From Hofstenia miamia (taxonomy: Eukaryota > Xenacoelomorpha > Acoela), in contig SCFE01000036.1 of assembly GCA_004352715.1 (NCBI GenBank), positions 1,287,864 to 1,351,863 of the forward strand: DNA of 64,000 bases, written 5' to 3'. Positions within the stretch are counted from its first letter, which is position 1. Each line of letters opens with the position of its first letter. The position numbers and the translations under genes were made by a program. Below, in pieces: positions 12,545-22,295 of this stretch. A model generated the notes under the pieces. The model searched no databases and had not been told where the DNA came from. It was given only the letters and a program-made list of their open reading frames with translations.

Positions 12545-12850
12545 CTACTCACAGCATGAGATCGCAACTAGGACAGGAGTTCCAACTTCCACAGTTAATC
12601 GAATCATCAGGCAATACATGTACCGCAATACTGGCCCGTTTACTCCCCAAAGGAAGCAAAAATGTGGGCGGTAGAGGAAGACCTCGTCTTGCACTGACAA
12701 ATCAATCATTTAGGCATCCGTTATTAACCCAAAACTAACTGCTGTGGACATTGCACGTCGGAAAAATGTCACTGCGTCTTCTCAAAGGCAGATTAGTGCT
12801 CGAACTATTCACTGCGCTGCCGCCTGCTTTGTGCTGGAAAGGTGGGCCAC
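12545..12850 (+). pseudogene. Tc1-like transposase N-terminal fragment
   Basis: Frame-jumping + strand translation gives GVPTSTVNRIIRQYM, then a CGR-x-RKTSSCTDKSII block, then INPKLTAVDIARRKNVTASS and ISARTIHC. This is the order of the paired helix-turn-helix DNA-binding region of Tc1 transposases, with the GRPR-like linker between the two helices. At least one frameshift and several stops separate the parts. No catalytic DDE region follows; LINE sequence begins near 12915. Confidence 0.65.
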
Positions 12851-12914
12851 TCTAACTAAGAAATTAAGGATCTCTAAACTTTTTCCAATAAATTTCATGT
12901 TCAGTAAATTATTT

Positions 12915-13110
12915 TCTGGGCTATCCAAAACTTGCTCACATTACTCCTATTTTTTTAAGAAAAACCATCCAAAGGCAATTACCAATACTTATCAACCAAT
13001 TTCAATTACTCTTTCAATAAAAAGGAGTTTATTTCATTAACAAATACTGGAAGATTTAAAAAAAATTAATCTATTTTCAAATGCCCAATTTAATTTCACA
13101 AAAATTTTTC
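12915..13110 (+). pseudogene. LINE RT fragment
   Basis: AHITPIF followed by KKNHPKAITNTYQPISIT is the fingers motif of CR1-like RTs. Decayed sequence resembling the next RT segment continues to about 13110, where the PLE-like inverted pair begins. Confidence 0.6.
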
Positions 13111-13192
13111 AATAACTCATGCACTACTGAGAAATGGAGGAAATCTTACAATTCCAATAGCTATAGGTTATTAATTCTATTAAGTTGAAAAC

Positions 13193-13490
13193 TTGCAAAT
13201 ATATATATTTCAGCTTACGAATCCATCGTCAGTACTTTACAAACTATTCCCTTTAAAATACGAGATTTTATTATACTAGCTAATACTCTAATGTTAAAGT
13301 TCAATTTATAAATATAATCTTTCATGTTTAAACTTGGTTGTAAGAATTTTATGAAAATGCTTTCAAGATTTTTATATAACTTGATCTTGATGTCTCATAT
13401 AATAAATTTGAAACAAAAAAATTTGTAAAATGCAGACGGTGGCTTTGAAAGCTGAAATATATATATTTGCATGCTTGTATTAAGACTAAT
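13193..13490. mobile_element. Inverted pair of PLE-terminus-like sequences
   Basis: Two arms of about 45 bp face each other: 13193-13240 on the minus strand and 13430-13490 on the plus strand. Each ends in GCTGAAATATATATATTTGCA. Upstream of it the minus-strand arm has CTGACGATGG and the plus-strand arm CAGACGGTGGCTTTGAAAGC. The arrangement box, then hairpin, then GAAA resembles the hammerhead-type termini of Penelope-like elements. The ~190 bp between the arms has no recognised content. Confidence 0.4.
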
Positions 13491-13494
13491 TGAA

Positions 13495-13800
13495 AAACTA
13501 TTTAAAACTTTCTTGCAACGCCAAAAATAAAAAACGAATTACATAAGTCAAAGTTCCAGAGACTTAAATTCATGTTATCAGTGATGGAACTCAATGAACA
13601 ATTTTGGGTACTCTTTTTTCAATGTTATGTAAATAAATTGTATTCACAGAAACTCAAACAGAAGTAAAAATTCAATTTTCAATAATGCCTCTATCGCTGT
13701 TATTGATACGTTTAACTATTTAAGAATAATGATTGATTCAAAACTTTCATTCATTTTTTCAAAAAACATCGCAAGTGAGTATAAAAGCTATTACTCTGTA
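13495..13800 (+). pseudogene. LINE RT thumb fragment
   Basis: IAVIDTFNYLRIMIDSKLSF (near 13690-13755) corresponds to the YLGV-x-LD-x-KLSF motif after the RT palm in CR1-like LINEs. The rest is decayed. The second part of this fragment lies in the duplicated block that begins at 13578. Confidence 0.55.
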
Positions 13801-14964
13801 GGGCAATTATTTAGTATGGCGCAAACGATATAACTTTCGTTGCTAACCAATTATAGCAAGTAACGTGATAGGATAATTTTAAAATAATTTTAATTCCTAA
13901 AATGCGGTTTCTTATCTTAATTGGTTTCGCAATAAAAGTTTTATTGTTTGCGCGCATCTTATTCATGCAGTAAATGCTATTCAGAATATACAGGGTGGAC
14001 CAGAAGTTTGGTGCAATAACAAAAATGTAATTTTTTAATGTCAATTGAGCATTTATTCAGTTTATATACGTTCACTGTAATGTAATGAATAAATGATCCT
14101 TTTATTTACAAATACTCAAATTGCCCACCATTTACCTTGATGCACTTCAAAACTCCGTTCTCCATCGATGAACACACTTTGTGACAAAGCTATTGAGTAA
14201 TTGAATGAAAAACGTTGGTTATTCTTTCCTTCAACTCTTCCAACGAACGCGGTTTAGTACTGTACAGAGCNTCAGTGATGGAACTCAATGAACAATTTTG
14301 GGTACTCTTTTTTCAATGTTATGTAAATAAATTGTATTCACAGAAACTCAAACAGAAGTAAAAATTCAATTTTCAATAATGCCTCTATCGCTGTTATTGA
14401 TACGTTTAACTATTTAAGAATAATGATTGATTCAAAACTTTCATTCATTTTTTCAAAAAACATCGCAAGTGAGTATAAAAGCTATTACTCTGTAGGGCAA
14501 TTATTTAGTATGGCGCAAACGATATAACTTTCGTTGCTAACCAATTATAGCAAGTAACGTGATAGGATAATTTTAAAATAATTTTAATTCCTAAAATGCG
14601 GTTTCTTATCTTAATTGGTTTCGCAATAAAAGTTTTATTGTTTGCGCGCATCTTATTCATGCAGTAAATGCTATTCAGAATATACAGGGTGGACCAGAAG
14701 TTTGGTGCAATAACAAAAATGTAATTTTTTAATGTCAATTGAGCATTTATTCAGTTTATATACGTTCACTGTAATGTAATGAATAAATGATCCTTTTATT
14801 TACAAATACTCAAATTGCCCACCATTTACCTTGATGCACTTCAAAACTCCGTTCTCCATCGATGAACACACTTTGTGACAAAGCTATTGAGTAATTGAAT
14901 GAAAAACGTTGGTTATTCTTTCCTTCAACTCTTCCAACGAACGCGGTTTAGTACTGTACAGAGC
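13578..14964. repeat. 694 bp direct duplication joined by a single N
   Basis: 13578-14270 and 14272-14964 appear identical base for base, with one N at 14271. Everything in the block, including a mariner end, is repeated with an offset of 694. The N at the junction suggests two contig ends that were not merged, so the real locus probably has one copy. Confidence 0.85.
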
Positions 14965-15211
14965 TTCCTTAATAACTCCCCAGAGGAAGAATTCAGGCGG
15001 AGAAAGAAGGTGAGATCTTGGGGGCTACTCAAGTCCTCCCCATCGGCCTATCCAACGATTACCACAAGTCAAACACTTATGAGCCACGTTTCCATAATGC
15101 GCTGTGTCACCATCATGCTGAAATCATCTTTCCTGAATATAGGGCCAATTTGTAGGTGAGTGATTGAGTGATTTGTGTATCACTGCCCTTAACTTTTAGC
15201 CCATCCTGTAT
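14682..15211 (-). mobile_element. Internally deleted mariner-family element
   Basis: The ends are related: ACAGGGTGGACCAGAAGTTT at 14682 (repeated at 13988 in the duplicated block) and, complementary, ACAGGATGGGCTAAAAGTTA near 15211. Between them the minus strand encodes part of a mariner-type transposase: RWIGRWGGLE, PPRSHLLSPPEFFLWGVIK (the SPDL..DFFLWG motif, degraded) and STKPRSLEELKERI. The DNA-binding region and most of the catalytic domain are missing, leaving a non-autonomous, roughly 530 bp element. Confidence 0.6.
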
Positions 15212-15479
15212 TATGAGCCAATTAAATTATGCAAGAGTCCCATTTTCACATTTGAAGATGTCAGTAATGACAAAACTAGAGCTGCAAAGTAAATGAGCCC
15301 TTAATGCTTGCAAAGGAAATTCTAGTCACACTAAATGTTATATTTTGATATTTGTCCTTCTCAGCAATTTATCCATAATTTGTCAAATATTTTTATGCAT
15401 TAGTAGCTCATTAATGAAATCAAAACGGAATTTTGCACATTAAGTTAATTGAATCCAAATAATGTTTGTTTGCTAAATA

Positions 15480-15720
15480 TAGATACCTTCATGCGTTTTG
15501 AAATAACCATTGATTCAAACTTAAAGTTCAACCCTCACATTAATATAATACTTAGAAAATTAGCTTTAGGTATATGTATTATTGCATGAGTACTTAAGCA
15601 AGTATGATACATATTGAGTTAATCGCCGTATTTTATAAAAAAAACTTGCCATACAATTTATATGGGAATTAATTCCCTCAAAGAACTCTTCTAAAGCTAA
15701 TTATCCTCTTTTTATGTGAA
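15480..15720 (+). pseudogene. LINE RT thumb fragment
   Basis: ITIDSNLKFNPHINIILRKL (15509-15565) and ALGICIIA followed by VLKQV match the thumb region after the palm of CR1-like RTs. Short, with stops. Confidence 0.55.
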
Positions 15721-15765
15721 TCTTCATTTTGAATCTATGTTTATATTCATCATTCTCATTAAAGG

Positions 15766-15905
15766 TGCATTCAGACGAGAACCTTTTGATGCGCATCTTT
15801 TGATGAAAGTGCGTTCAGACGAGCATCTTTTTGATGTATGCTTTTTTGATGCATCTATCAAAATTTGGGAGCGTTCAGACGAACGTCTTTTTGATGCATT
15901 AGACG
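15766..15905 (+). repeat. Short degenerate tandem repeat with GCGTTCAGACGA core
   Basis: Three units contain GTGCATTCAGACGAG, GTGCGTTCAGACGAG and GAGCGTTCAGACGAA, each followed by CTTTTTGATGC-like sequence. A fourth copy stands alone at 18285-18312. All copies have the same orientation. A chance open frame runs through the array on both strands; it is not a gene. Confidence 0.7.
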
Positions 15906-15929
15906 AAATTTTTATTTTCAAAATTCGCT

Positions 15930-17200
15930 AGATGGCGTCGTAAAATATTGAAATTAGTATGTAAAAAACAAAGGGAAATTTGGTATTTAGAGCTGTAGCA
16001 CTTTTAATATTGCAATTTGTTTGCGTTACGAAGCAATTATGAGTAAATTACGCTTTGCTGCATGTATTCAGCAATTAAAATTCGAAATTGACCCAGTCAA
16101 TGTTTTGACAAATGAGGTTAAATTTAGTAAAGAACTTTTCAAAAATTCGTTAGAATTTTCAAAAATTATTGCTTTGTAGAGGTGATTCCAATCTGATATT
16201 TCTATAATACGAAATAAATTATGATTTTCGGACCTCTTCTGGTGAACTTGCAGCTGTTTATTTGATTTCACTCTATTTCGATCTTTTGACAAATGAGTTC
16301 AAAGTATGCCATACACCCGGAGTTTTACATTTTTTTAGGACAGCCAGTGCTCTGTCAATTCTTGTTCAACTCCTTAGCTCTTTTCAGCATTTTTTAGAAC
16401 TCCTTTAGTTCTATATTACATTGTTAATACTATATTTTTAGTTATTATTCCCTTTATGATGTCAACACTTTAGTTTATTACAACTTTTGAATTTCTGTTT
16501 AACAATTACAACTGATGCATTTCAGAACACTATTACTCTGCGACTTTTGACGTTATGCACTAGGGTTATACAGTAAAATATGCGCCCTGACTAGCTCCAT
16601 GTGAAACTATTTTTTATTTTTTAAACTTATATATACTTGTTGCAAAGTATCGGCCAAAACAAATTTTCAATTTACACTTTCGTAAAATTCGATTATTACA
16701 ATTAATAGAGTAGACTAAATTTGGATACCTATAACTCCATGAGTTTTTATACTATCGACACAGTTTAAATACCATTCGATGCGTGCTGAATAGCTCTATG
16801 ATAAACTGATTTTTAATTTTGGAATTTTTTTAATTTTCCCTATTTTTAGAGTGATAAACATAATTGATAAAAACATAACACTTTAATAGCTTTTCAATAT
16901 TTGATTTAAGTAAACAAAGGAATAGAGCTTCCTCTGATATCTGAAATTATGTCATTGACCTGTCTAGAGCAAAGCAATTTTAACGTTGGAGTAGAATAAC
17001 TTCGGAAGGTTACTGTGAAGTCAATTTTGACGCTGTAGTCATAAAAATATACCATTCTCCTACACAACAATATCTCCATGTGGCAATGTTTGTCGATTTC
17101 CGATTTGATCAATACTTGTATTGTAAACTGCGAACAATGTATCAGTCGATTTTTACGAACTTAAAGTGCTTTTCAAAGACAATTCATTCAGTGCAGCGCT
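15930..17200. other. AT-rich non-coding DNA
   Basis: No gene, RNA or transposon feature recognised; the open frames are short and without recognisable motifs. Confidence 0.45.
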
Positions 17201-17229
17201 ATTTCATAGAAATTTATTACGATTTGCTT

Positions 17230-17467
17230 TAAAAATCATTGCGCCACAGCAAGCAACTACCTTAATGCTGTACCTACGCTCGCTCAAACGATAAAATTGC
17301 ATNNNNNNNNNNNNNNNNNNNNNNNNNNNNNNNNNNNNNNNNNNNNNNNNNNNNNNNNNNNNNNNNNNNNNNNNNNNNNNNNNNNNNNNNNNNNNNNNAA
17401 TCATTGCGCCACAGCAAGCAACTACCTTAATGCTGTACCTACGCTCGCTCAAACGATAAAATTGCAT
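17230..17467. repeat. Gap with duplicated flanks
   Basis: The 69 bases ending at 17302 (from AATCATTGCGCCACAGCAAG) recur directly after the 96-N gap (17303-17398), at 17399-17467. This points to a scaffolding overlap, not to biology. Confidence 0.8.
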
Positions 17468-17551
17468 TCCTTTTGTTCAATTCATTGCGCAAAGATTTAG
17501 CTAGCAAAGCAAGCACTCCGCTCATTGCTTCACATTGAATTAATTCCATTG

Positions 17552-17683
17552 TAAGTCTACGGTTAGACTACATGATGCGAAACACATCACATCACTAATT
17601 ATCTCGGTTATTGTTAGAAGTGCGATTTTACCAAAAAGTGACAGATCACGCGTGACCAATCACATAGTCTAACCGGAGCCTAA
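17552..17683. mobile_element. ~130 bp MITE with GGTTAGACTA termini
   Basis: The left end contains CTACGGTTAGACTACATGAT. The right end, complemented, reads AGGCTCCGGTTAGACTATGT then GAT. Only ~80 bp lie between them, including GTGACAGATCACGCGTGAC near the right end. The size and ends fit a MITE, possibly PIF/Harbinger-like; target duplication is not clear. Confidence 0.55.
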
Positions 17684-17750
17684 AAGAACTACTAATATTA
17701 TAATTCAATACGATGACCCAAAAGTAAACTTGATATTTATTATTTAATTC

Positions 17751-18271
17751 AATCAGAAACATTTTTACATTCAAGCAGTACCAGAAACAGAAATATATTT
17801 AAGCGAGGCTCCTATCTGGTATATAGTTTTTTCGCATTTTTTACCTCACGGATTCCTTGTACAATATTCTTAATTATGCTNNNNNNNNNNNNNNNNNNNN
17901 NNNNNNNNNNNNNNNNNNNNNNNNNNNNNNNNNNNNNNNNNNNNNNNNNNNNNNNNNNNNNNNNNNNNNNNNNNNNNNNNNNNNNNNNNNNNNNNNNNNN
18001 NNNNNNNNNNNNNNNNNNNNNNNNNNNNNNNNNNNNNNNNNNNNNNNNNNNNNNNNNNNNNNNNNNNNNNNNNNNNNNNNNNNNNNNNNNNNNNNNNNNN
18101 NNNNNNNNNNNNNNNNNNNNNNNNNNNNNNNNNNNNNNNNTCAATCAGAAACATTTTTACATTCAAGCAGTACCAGAAACAGAAATATATTTAAGCGAGG
18201 CTCCTATCTGGTATATAGTTTTTTCGCATTTTTTACCTCACGGATTCCTTGTACAATATTCTTAATTATGC
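17751..18271. repeat. Gap with duplicated flanks
   Basis: TCAATCAGAAACATTTTTAC and the next ~110 bases occur immediately before the 260-N gap (17751-17880) and immediately after it (18141-18271). As at 17.3 kb, this is the pattern of overlapping contig ends placed apart. Confidence 0.8.
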
Positions 18272-18319
18272 TAATTTGAACGTGTGCGTTCAGACGAGCA
18301 TTATTTTGATGCACGGCCA

Positions 18320-19820
18320 CTTGTTTATTCAGCTATTAAGTTTAATAGGAATTGTGTTTTTCTATCACTGGGAAGATTATAATCAACACCTCAATTACTG
18401 ATTCAAAACATTATAATCAAAAACAAATTTGATTGGATGTTTAATTCTATAGATATTGTTATATAATATTGCCTAGAATAAGTAGTTAATTACTGATTGT
18501 TCAAAAAAACGAAATTACCTGTATAAAGTTTCTAGAGCCCGGCGGTATACCAATACTGAAACTAATACCGCTATATCATGACAATAACGAAAAATACTGA
18601 TAACATGGTATCTTGCCTAAACTATTGATCGGTACATTATTTAAAAGTAGGCTGTGCATTGTGTGCAAGCCCGCGGGTCAATACTTTCTGTATGAAAACT
18701 TGGAACCTTTCTGTTGGAGGCTTAAGACATAGCAGTTTAGAAAATTACGAGATTTCCTACGAAAATTAAGAAAATACAGCTACAATTATATGGCTGATTA
18801 GCCCACAAAATGTTGTCGTAAATACTTTCACAAAAACGAGCTGCTTACAGATTATTTTTTAAAAAATCAGATTTTCAAAATATTTCTAATGTAAGAAAAG
18901 CTTTAATCACTCTCAATTCATATATATTTCTTTTTGACATTTCCAATATATTTAATGCTTTATAATAACAAGAGCGTTTAAGGAAATTTTGTCAATTTTA
19001 CCTCTTCACAAAGAATGAATTATTATCATGCAACAGATGCATTATATTGATTATTTTATAATAAATGTAATTGCCAGAGTTGCAAATGGTTTGGGTCGAC
19101 CAATGCTCTGGGTCATGTTTTGGTGGCCATGAGTTGGATTAATAGTTTTATTAAGAAATCTAATGGGTCCCGTTGGGTTCTTCATTTGATATAATTAATT
19201 AAATTTATTATATGAGGTTAGCGTTCACCCTAAAATATATCACAATCGCAAAAAATATATTTTAATTTCTCAGGAAATTAAATGTTTTGATGTAGTCTAC
19301 TTGAAAATATATTTTATCACATTCAGTACATCAGATGAGTTTGCATGCATAGCTCGTTTGTGTTGGTTTAACACAGATTTTAAAACTTCTATTTCGGTGA
19401 GTCTGTTTTGGTGAAAGTTGTTTGAGGTGGGTTGAGTGGGAAAACATGACTGAATTGCACCAATTTTATTTGTATAAATGCTTGAAATTTTATGACACTA
19501 TTCCAATGAATTAGCAGTTCCTAATTGTAAATATTCATCTGAATAAGAAATATCCTAACGTGTTTTTATCCCTTTATGATGTACATAATCAGGAAGTATC
19601 TTCAGCACAAATCACCTTACAACTGTATTTCTTTTCAGTGGGTGGCCTTTAACATTTAAAGTTGAGGCATTACTAATAAACTAATACACCAACCATAACT
19701 AACAAAATATATATTTATTAGAAAATTTATAACTCTCTTTTTTTAAGTCAAGCTTTCTTCCATAATTCTTCTTACAGCTTCAATACTTACCTCCATTGGT
19801 GCTTGACTTTTCATATAATT
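18320..19820. other. Non-coding DNA
   Basis: No gene or element recognised. Confidence 0.4.
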
Positions 19821-19828
19821 TGGATCTC

Positions 19829-20243
19829 CTAGATTATGATTTGTATTGATAATATAGAATATATAAAACTCATACTCAAAAATTTCTTAAGCTCAACGCC
19901 ATTCACAATTGGCGCCATCCAAGTAGATTTCCGAACCTTTTTTGGATCCAAACCCGTTGTTCTTGGGACATATATGTAGAATATTGCATCAAGAATTTGA
20001 TTTTTCGTGAACTTTGTAAAACAATGAATATTTTGTTCTAAAACATATTTGTAAAAATTTTTCAAATTTTTTATAACCTGATGATGTTCGCATTAAAGCA
20101 TTTTTCAGTTCTAAGTCATTAGGATAGTGATCACAAAAGGCAAAAAATTCTTCAACTTCTGGTGTACGATAAATCTTTTTGGTATATCCAAATCTGCCAC
20201 GCAATTTTCTGTGGTATTCTAAATGCATTATTATCATAATCAA
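19829..20243 (-). pseudogene. Unrecognised coding relic in two overlapping frames
   Basis: Two minus-strand frames overlap: 20243-19989 (RKLRGRFGYTKKIYRTPEV, EEFFAFCDHYPNDLELKNAL) and 20065-19829 (KNQILDAIFYIYVPRTTGLD, PKKVRKSTWMAPIVNGVELK). Both parts look protein-like in composition. They could be one gene with a frameshift near 20000, or two exons, since a CAG|GTTATA donor-like site follows MRTSS and a CAAAG acceptor-like site precedes FTKNQ. No family recognised. Confidence 0.3.
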
Positions 20244-20334
20244 AAGTTGATTTGAACATGGATGTGGGTTGATTGGATGATTTGTGGGGAAATTTTAACT
20301 TTGAAGTACACATAATATCATTTTGTTGCTGCTA

Positions 20335-20335
20335 A

Positions 20336-20383
<48 letters not shown>

Positions 20384-20400
20384 TATATATATGCATGTAT
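20335..20400. repeat. TA microsatellite
   Basis: About 22 TA units with interruptions near the right end, directly beyond the 3' end of the PLE relic. Confidence 0.95.
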
Positions 20401-20457
20401 ATATATATGAAATACAGAAATCTTTGGCTTCATATTTAAAACAAAATAAAAACAAAA

Positions 20458-20516
20458 ACGTAAATTTAACAACGCGTTTCGCAACTTAACGTTGCTTCAT
20501 CAGGTTAAAATTAAGT
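20458..20516 (-). ncRNA. Hammerhead-ribozyme-like terminus of a Penelope-like element
   Basis: On the minus strand the order is: stem I 5' strand TTAATTTTAAC, core CTGATGA (20503-20497), one extra A, stem II GCAAC-GTTAA-GTTGC (perfect 5 bp hairpin, 20495-20481), GAAA (20480-20477), the self-complementary ACGCGT as stem III, T at the cleavage position, and stem I 3' strand GTTAAATTTA (20470-20461). Stem I pairs 6 bp, has one mismatch, then 3 bp. The closing C-G next to CTGATGA is correct. The palindromic stem III could pair only between two molecules, as in dimeric hammerheads. The extra A before stem II is atypical, so activity is uncertain. Confidence 0.5.
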
Positions 20517-20564
20517 GCTGTAAATATAATATTTTACAAAATTTATCTAATTAAAGTACATAAA

Positions 20565-20900
20565 GTTCCTTATTAATTTGATCGTTCATTAAAGTTTGAT
20601 TTCTTTTTAGATGTTCCATAATTACTATTGATTCTACTATATTTGAACTTTGATATTGAACTACTATTTTATAATTACTTTCTTTTGGTCTATGTTGATT
20701 TTGATATATGTCTGTTTGCATGGGGCCTTTTAGATGTTCATTAATGCGTACTCCAAAATTTCTTGAAGTTTATCCAATGTATAAAATTTTATATTCATCA
20801 CACCTGTATTTATAGACTACAGACGACTTAAGACATATGGGAGTATCAGCTTTGTTCTTGATTAAATCTTTGGTTTTTTTGCTTGTAAAGGCTATTCATA
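20565..20900 (-). pseudogene. Penelope-like element, GIY-YIG endonuclease relic
   Basis: The minus strand reads SSVVYKYRCDEYKILYIG, a stop, then TSRNFGVRINEHLKGPMQTD, IYQNQHRPKESNYKIVVQYQ and NIVESIVIMEHLKRN, ending near 20565. The Y-x8-YIG core and the TSR...R..EH block are those of the GIY-YIG nuclease that follows the RT in Penelope-like elements. One in-frame stop follows the YIG motif. The hammerhead-like terminus lies ~50 bp downstream, in the expected place. No RT remains are clear; 20933-21175 is open but unrecognised. Confidence 0.75.
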
Positions 20901-21179
20901 TTTTATGCTTTTGGCTTTTATTTTCTTTTTTGTTATATATATGACTTCTTGAAGTACTTTGTATTGTGCTTTTTTGAGTTTAACAATATCTCGTGTTTTC
21001 TAAAATGACAAATTGAATTCATCATGGAGCGGATGTTTTCTGTTGTTGACTTGAATTGCTTTTCAAACTTAAAATTAATAATTTTGATAAGTATATTTTT
21101 GATGATTTTTGTGATCCTGCTGTACACTCGTATTGGCTTTAATGGAATTTCACGTTGTTTACATGTAATAGACAAAACC

Positions 21180-22290
21180 CAGACTTCCGAAACATAAATA
21201 TAGATTAGGCTTAAATACCTTTGAAATATGTAATTTTTTTTTCGATATTAATATTTGAAATTATAATGTTCAGACAATTATTTTAAAGTTGGTTGACGTG
21301 ATCCTTCCAATTCGAATTTTCATTTATATGTAGGCTCCCCTGTCACACGCCGGACAACAAAATATATACGATTACATTATCAGCATTGCAATCGACAATT
21401 TGGACCTTTATCACTATTCAAGAATGTCTTTCTAGACACTAAATGATTTGTCTTGAAATTAAGTCCATAATTCAATCATTATACAATGATTGCATGCATC
21501 ATCCGCTTATAGCCATAACTAAAACATAGCGAGCATTGTCTTTATATGGATTGATATTAAATCAATAATTGTAAAAAATTGTTATTATAATTATTGAGAA
21601 AAACATTGAGCTTCCGCATTTTTAAGTGTTCTTAGCAATGACAGTGGTGAGGTACTTTTCTCAGGAACCGGAATGCACATTCTTATCAATGCTGTGTCGA
21701 TTTGCAATACTGTTTTTCAACAGCATCGCTTTATACTACTTGAGATTGAGATGAGACGGTATACAAGATATAACCTTTTCCTTGTAAAGCAACAAATTGA
21801 TAATTTAATCTGAATAAAAACATTTAGTAACACTATGAATAGGCAAACCGATTTCTTTACACTTTCTATATAATTAAGGGTCTTCTAGTAAAGACATTTG
21901 TTCAGACATAATGTCTCTTATGGAACATTTCGTGCTTTAATTTAGAATCTCAATTCAGAATGTCTGGTTTTCAAGGGAGTAACCAAAATATAAAACTGAG
22001 TAGTGCCAGAGCAAAATCCTGTTTTGTAGGGAGGTGAATATGTTAGATTATGACTTGCTTAGATGTATAATCATGACCGATATTTTATCCAAATGTTCTA
22101 TAGCACATGAAACCTCATACACTGCTTGTTTTTAAGAAGGACACATTGAATTTCCTATCGTAATAACGCAAGAGTATGATGGTTTCACTCGCTATTAGAT
22201 TCATGAACGCGACTCACAATGATTATTTCAAAACAAGACTGCCTGAAGTAATTGGTTGTACATCTACATACAACTAATCACTATAATCTT
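21180..22290. other. Non-coding DNA 3' of the IQ/coiled-coil gene
   Basis: No gene or repeat recognised. Confidence 0.4.
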
Positions 22291-22295
22291 CAATC

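Noticed and set aside
13811-14738. Two identical 77-codon minus-strand frames
   Set aside because: Same sequence twice through the 694 bp duplication; the frame covers mariner end and flank, with no domain.
15716-15931. Overlapping open frames on both strands at 15.72-15.93 kb
   Set aside because: They follow the short tandem repeat and carry no protein signature.
17812-18279. Open frames across N runs near 17.3, 17.9 and 46.3 kb
   Set aside because: They are made of undetermined bases.
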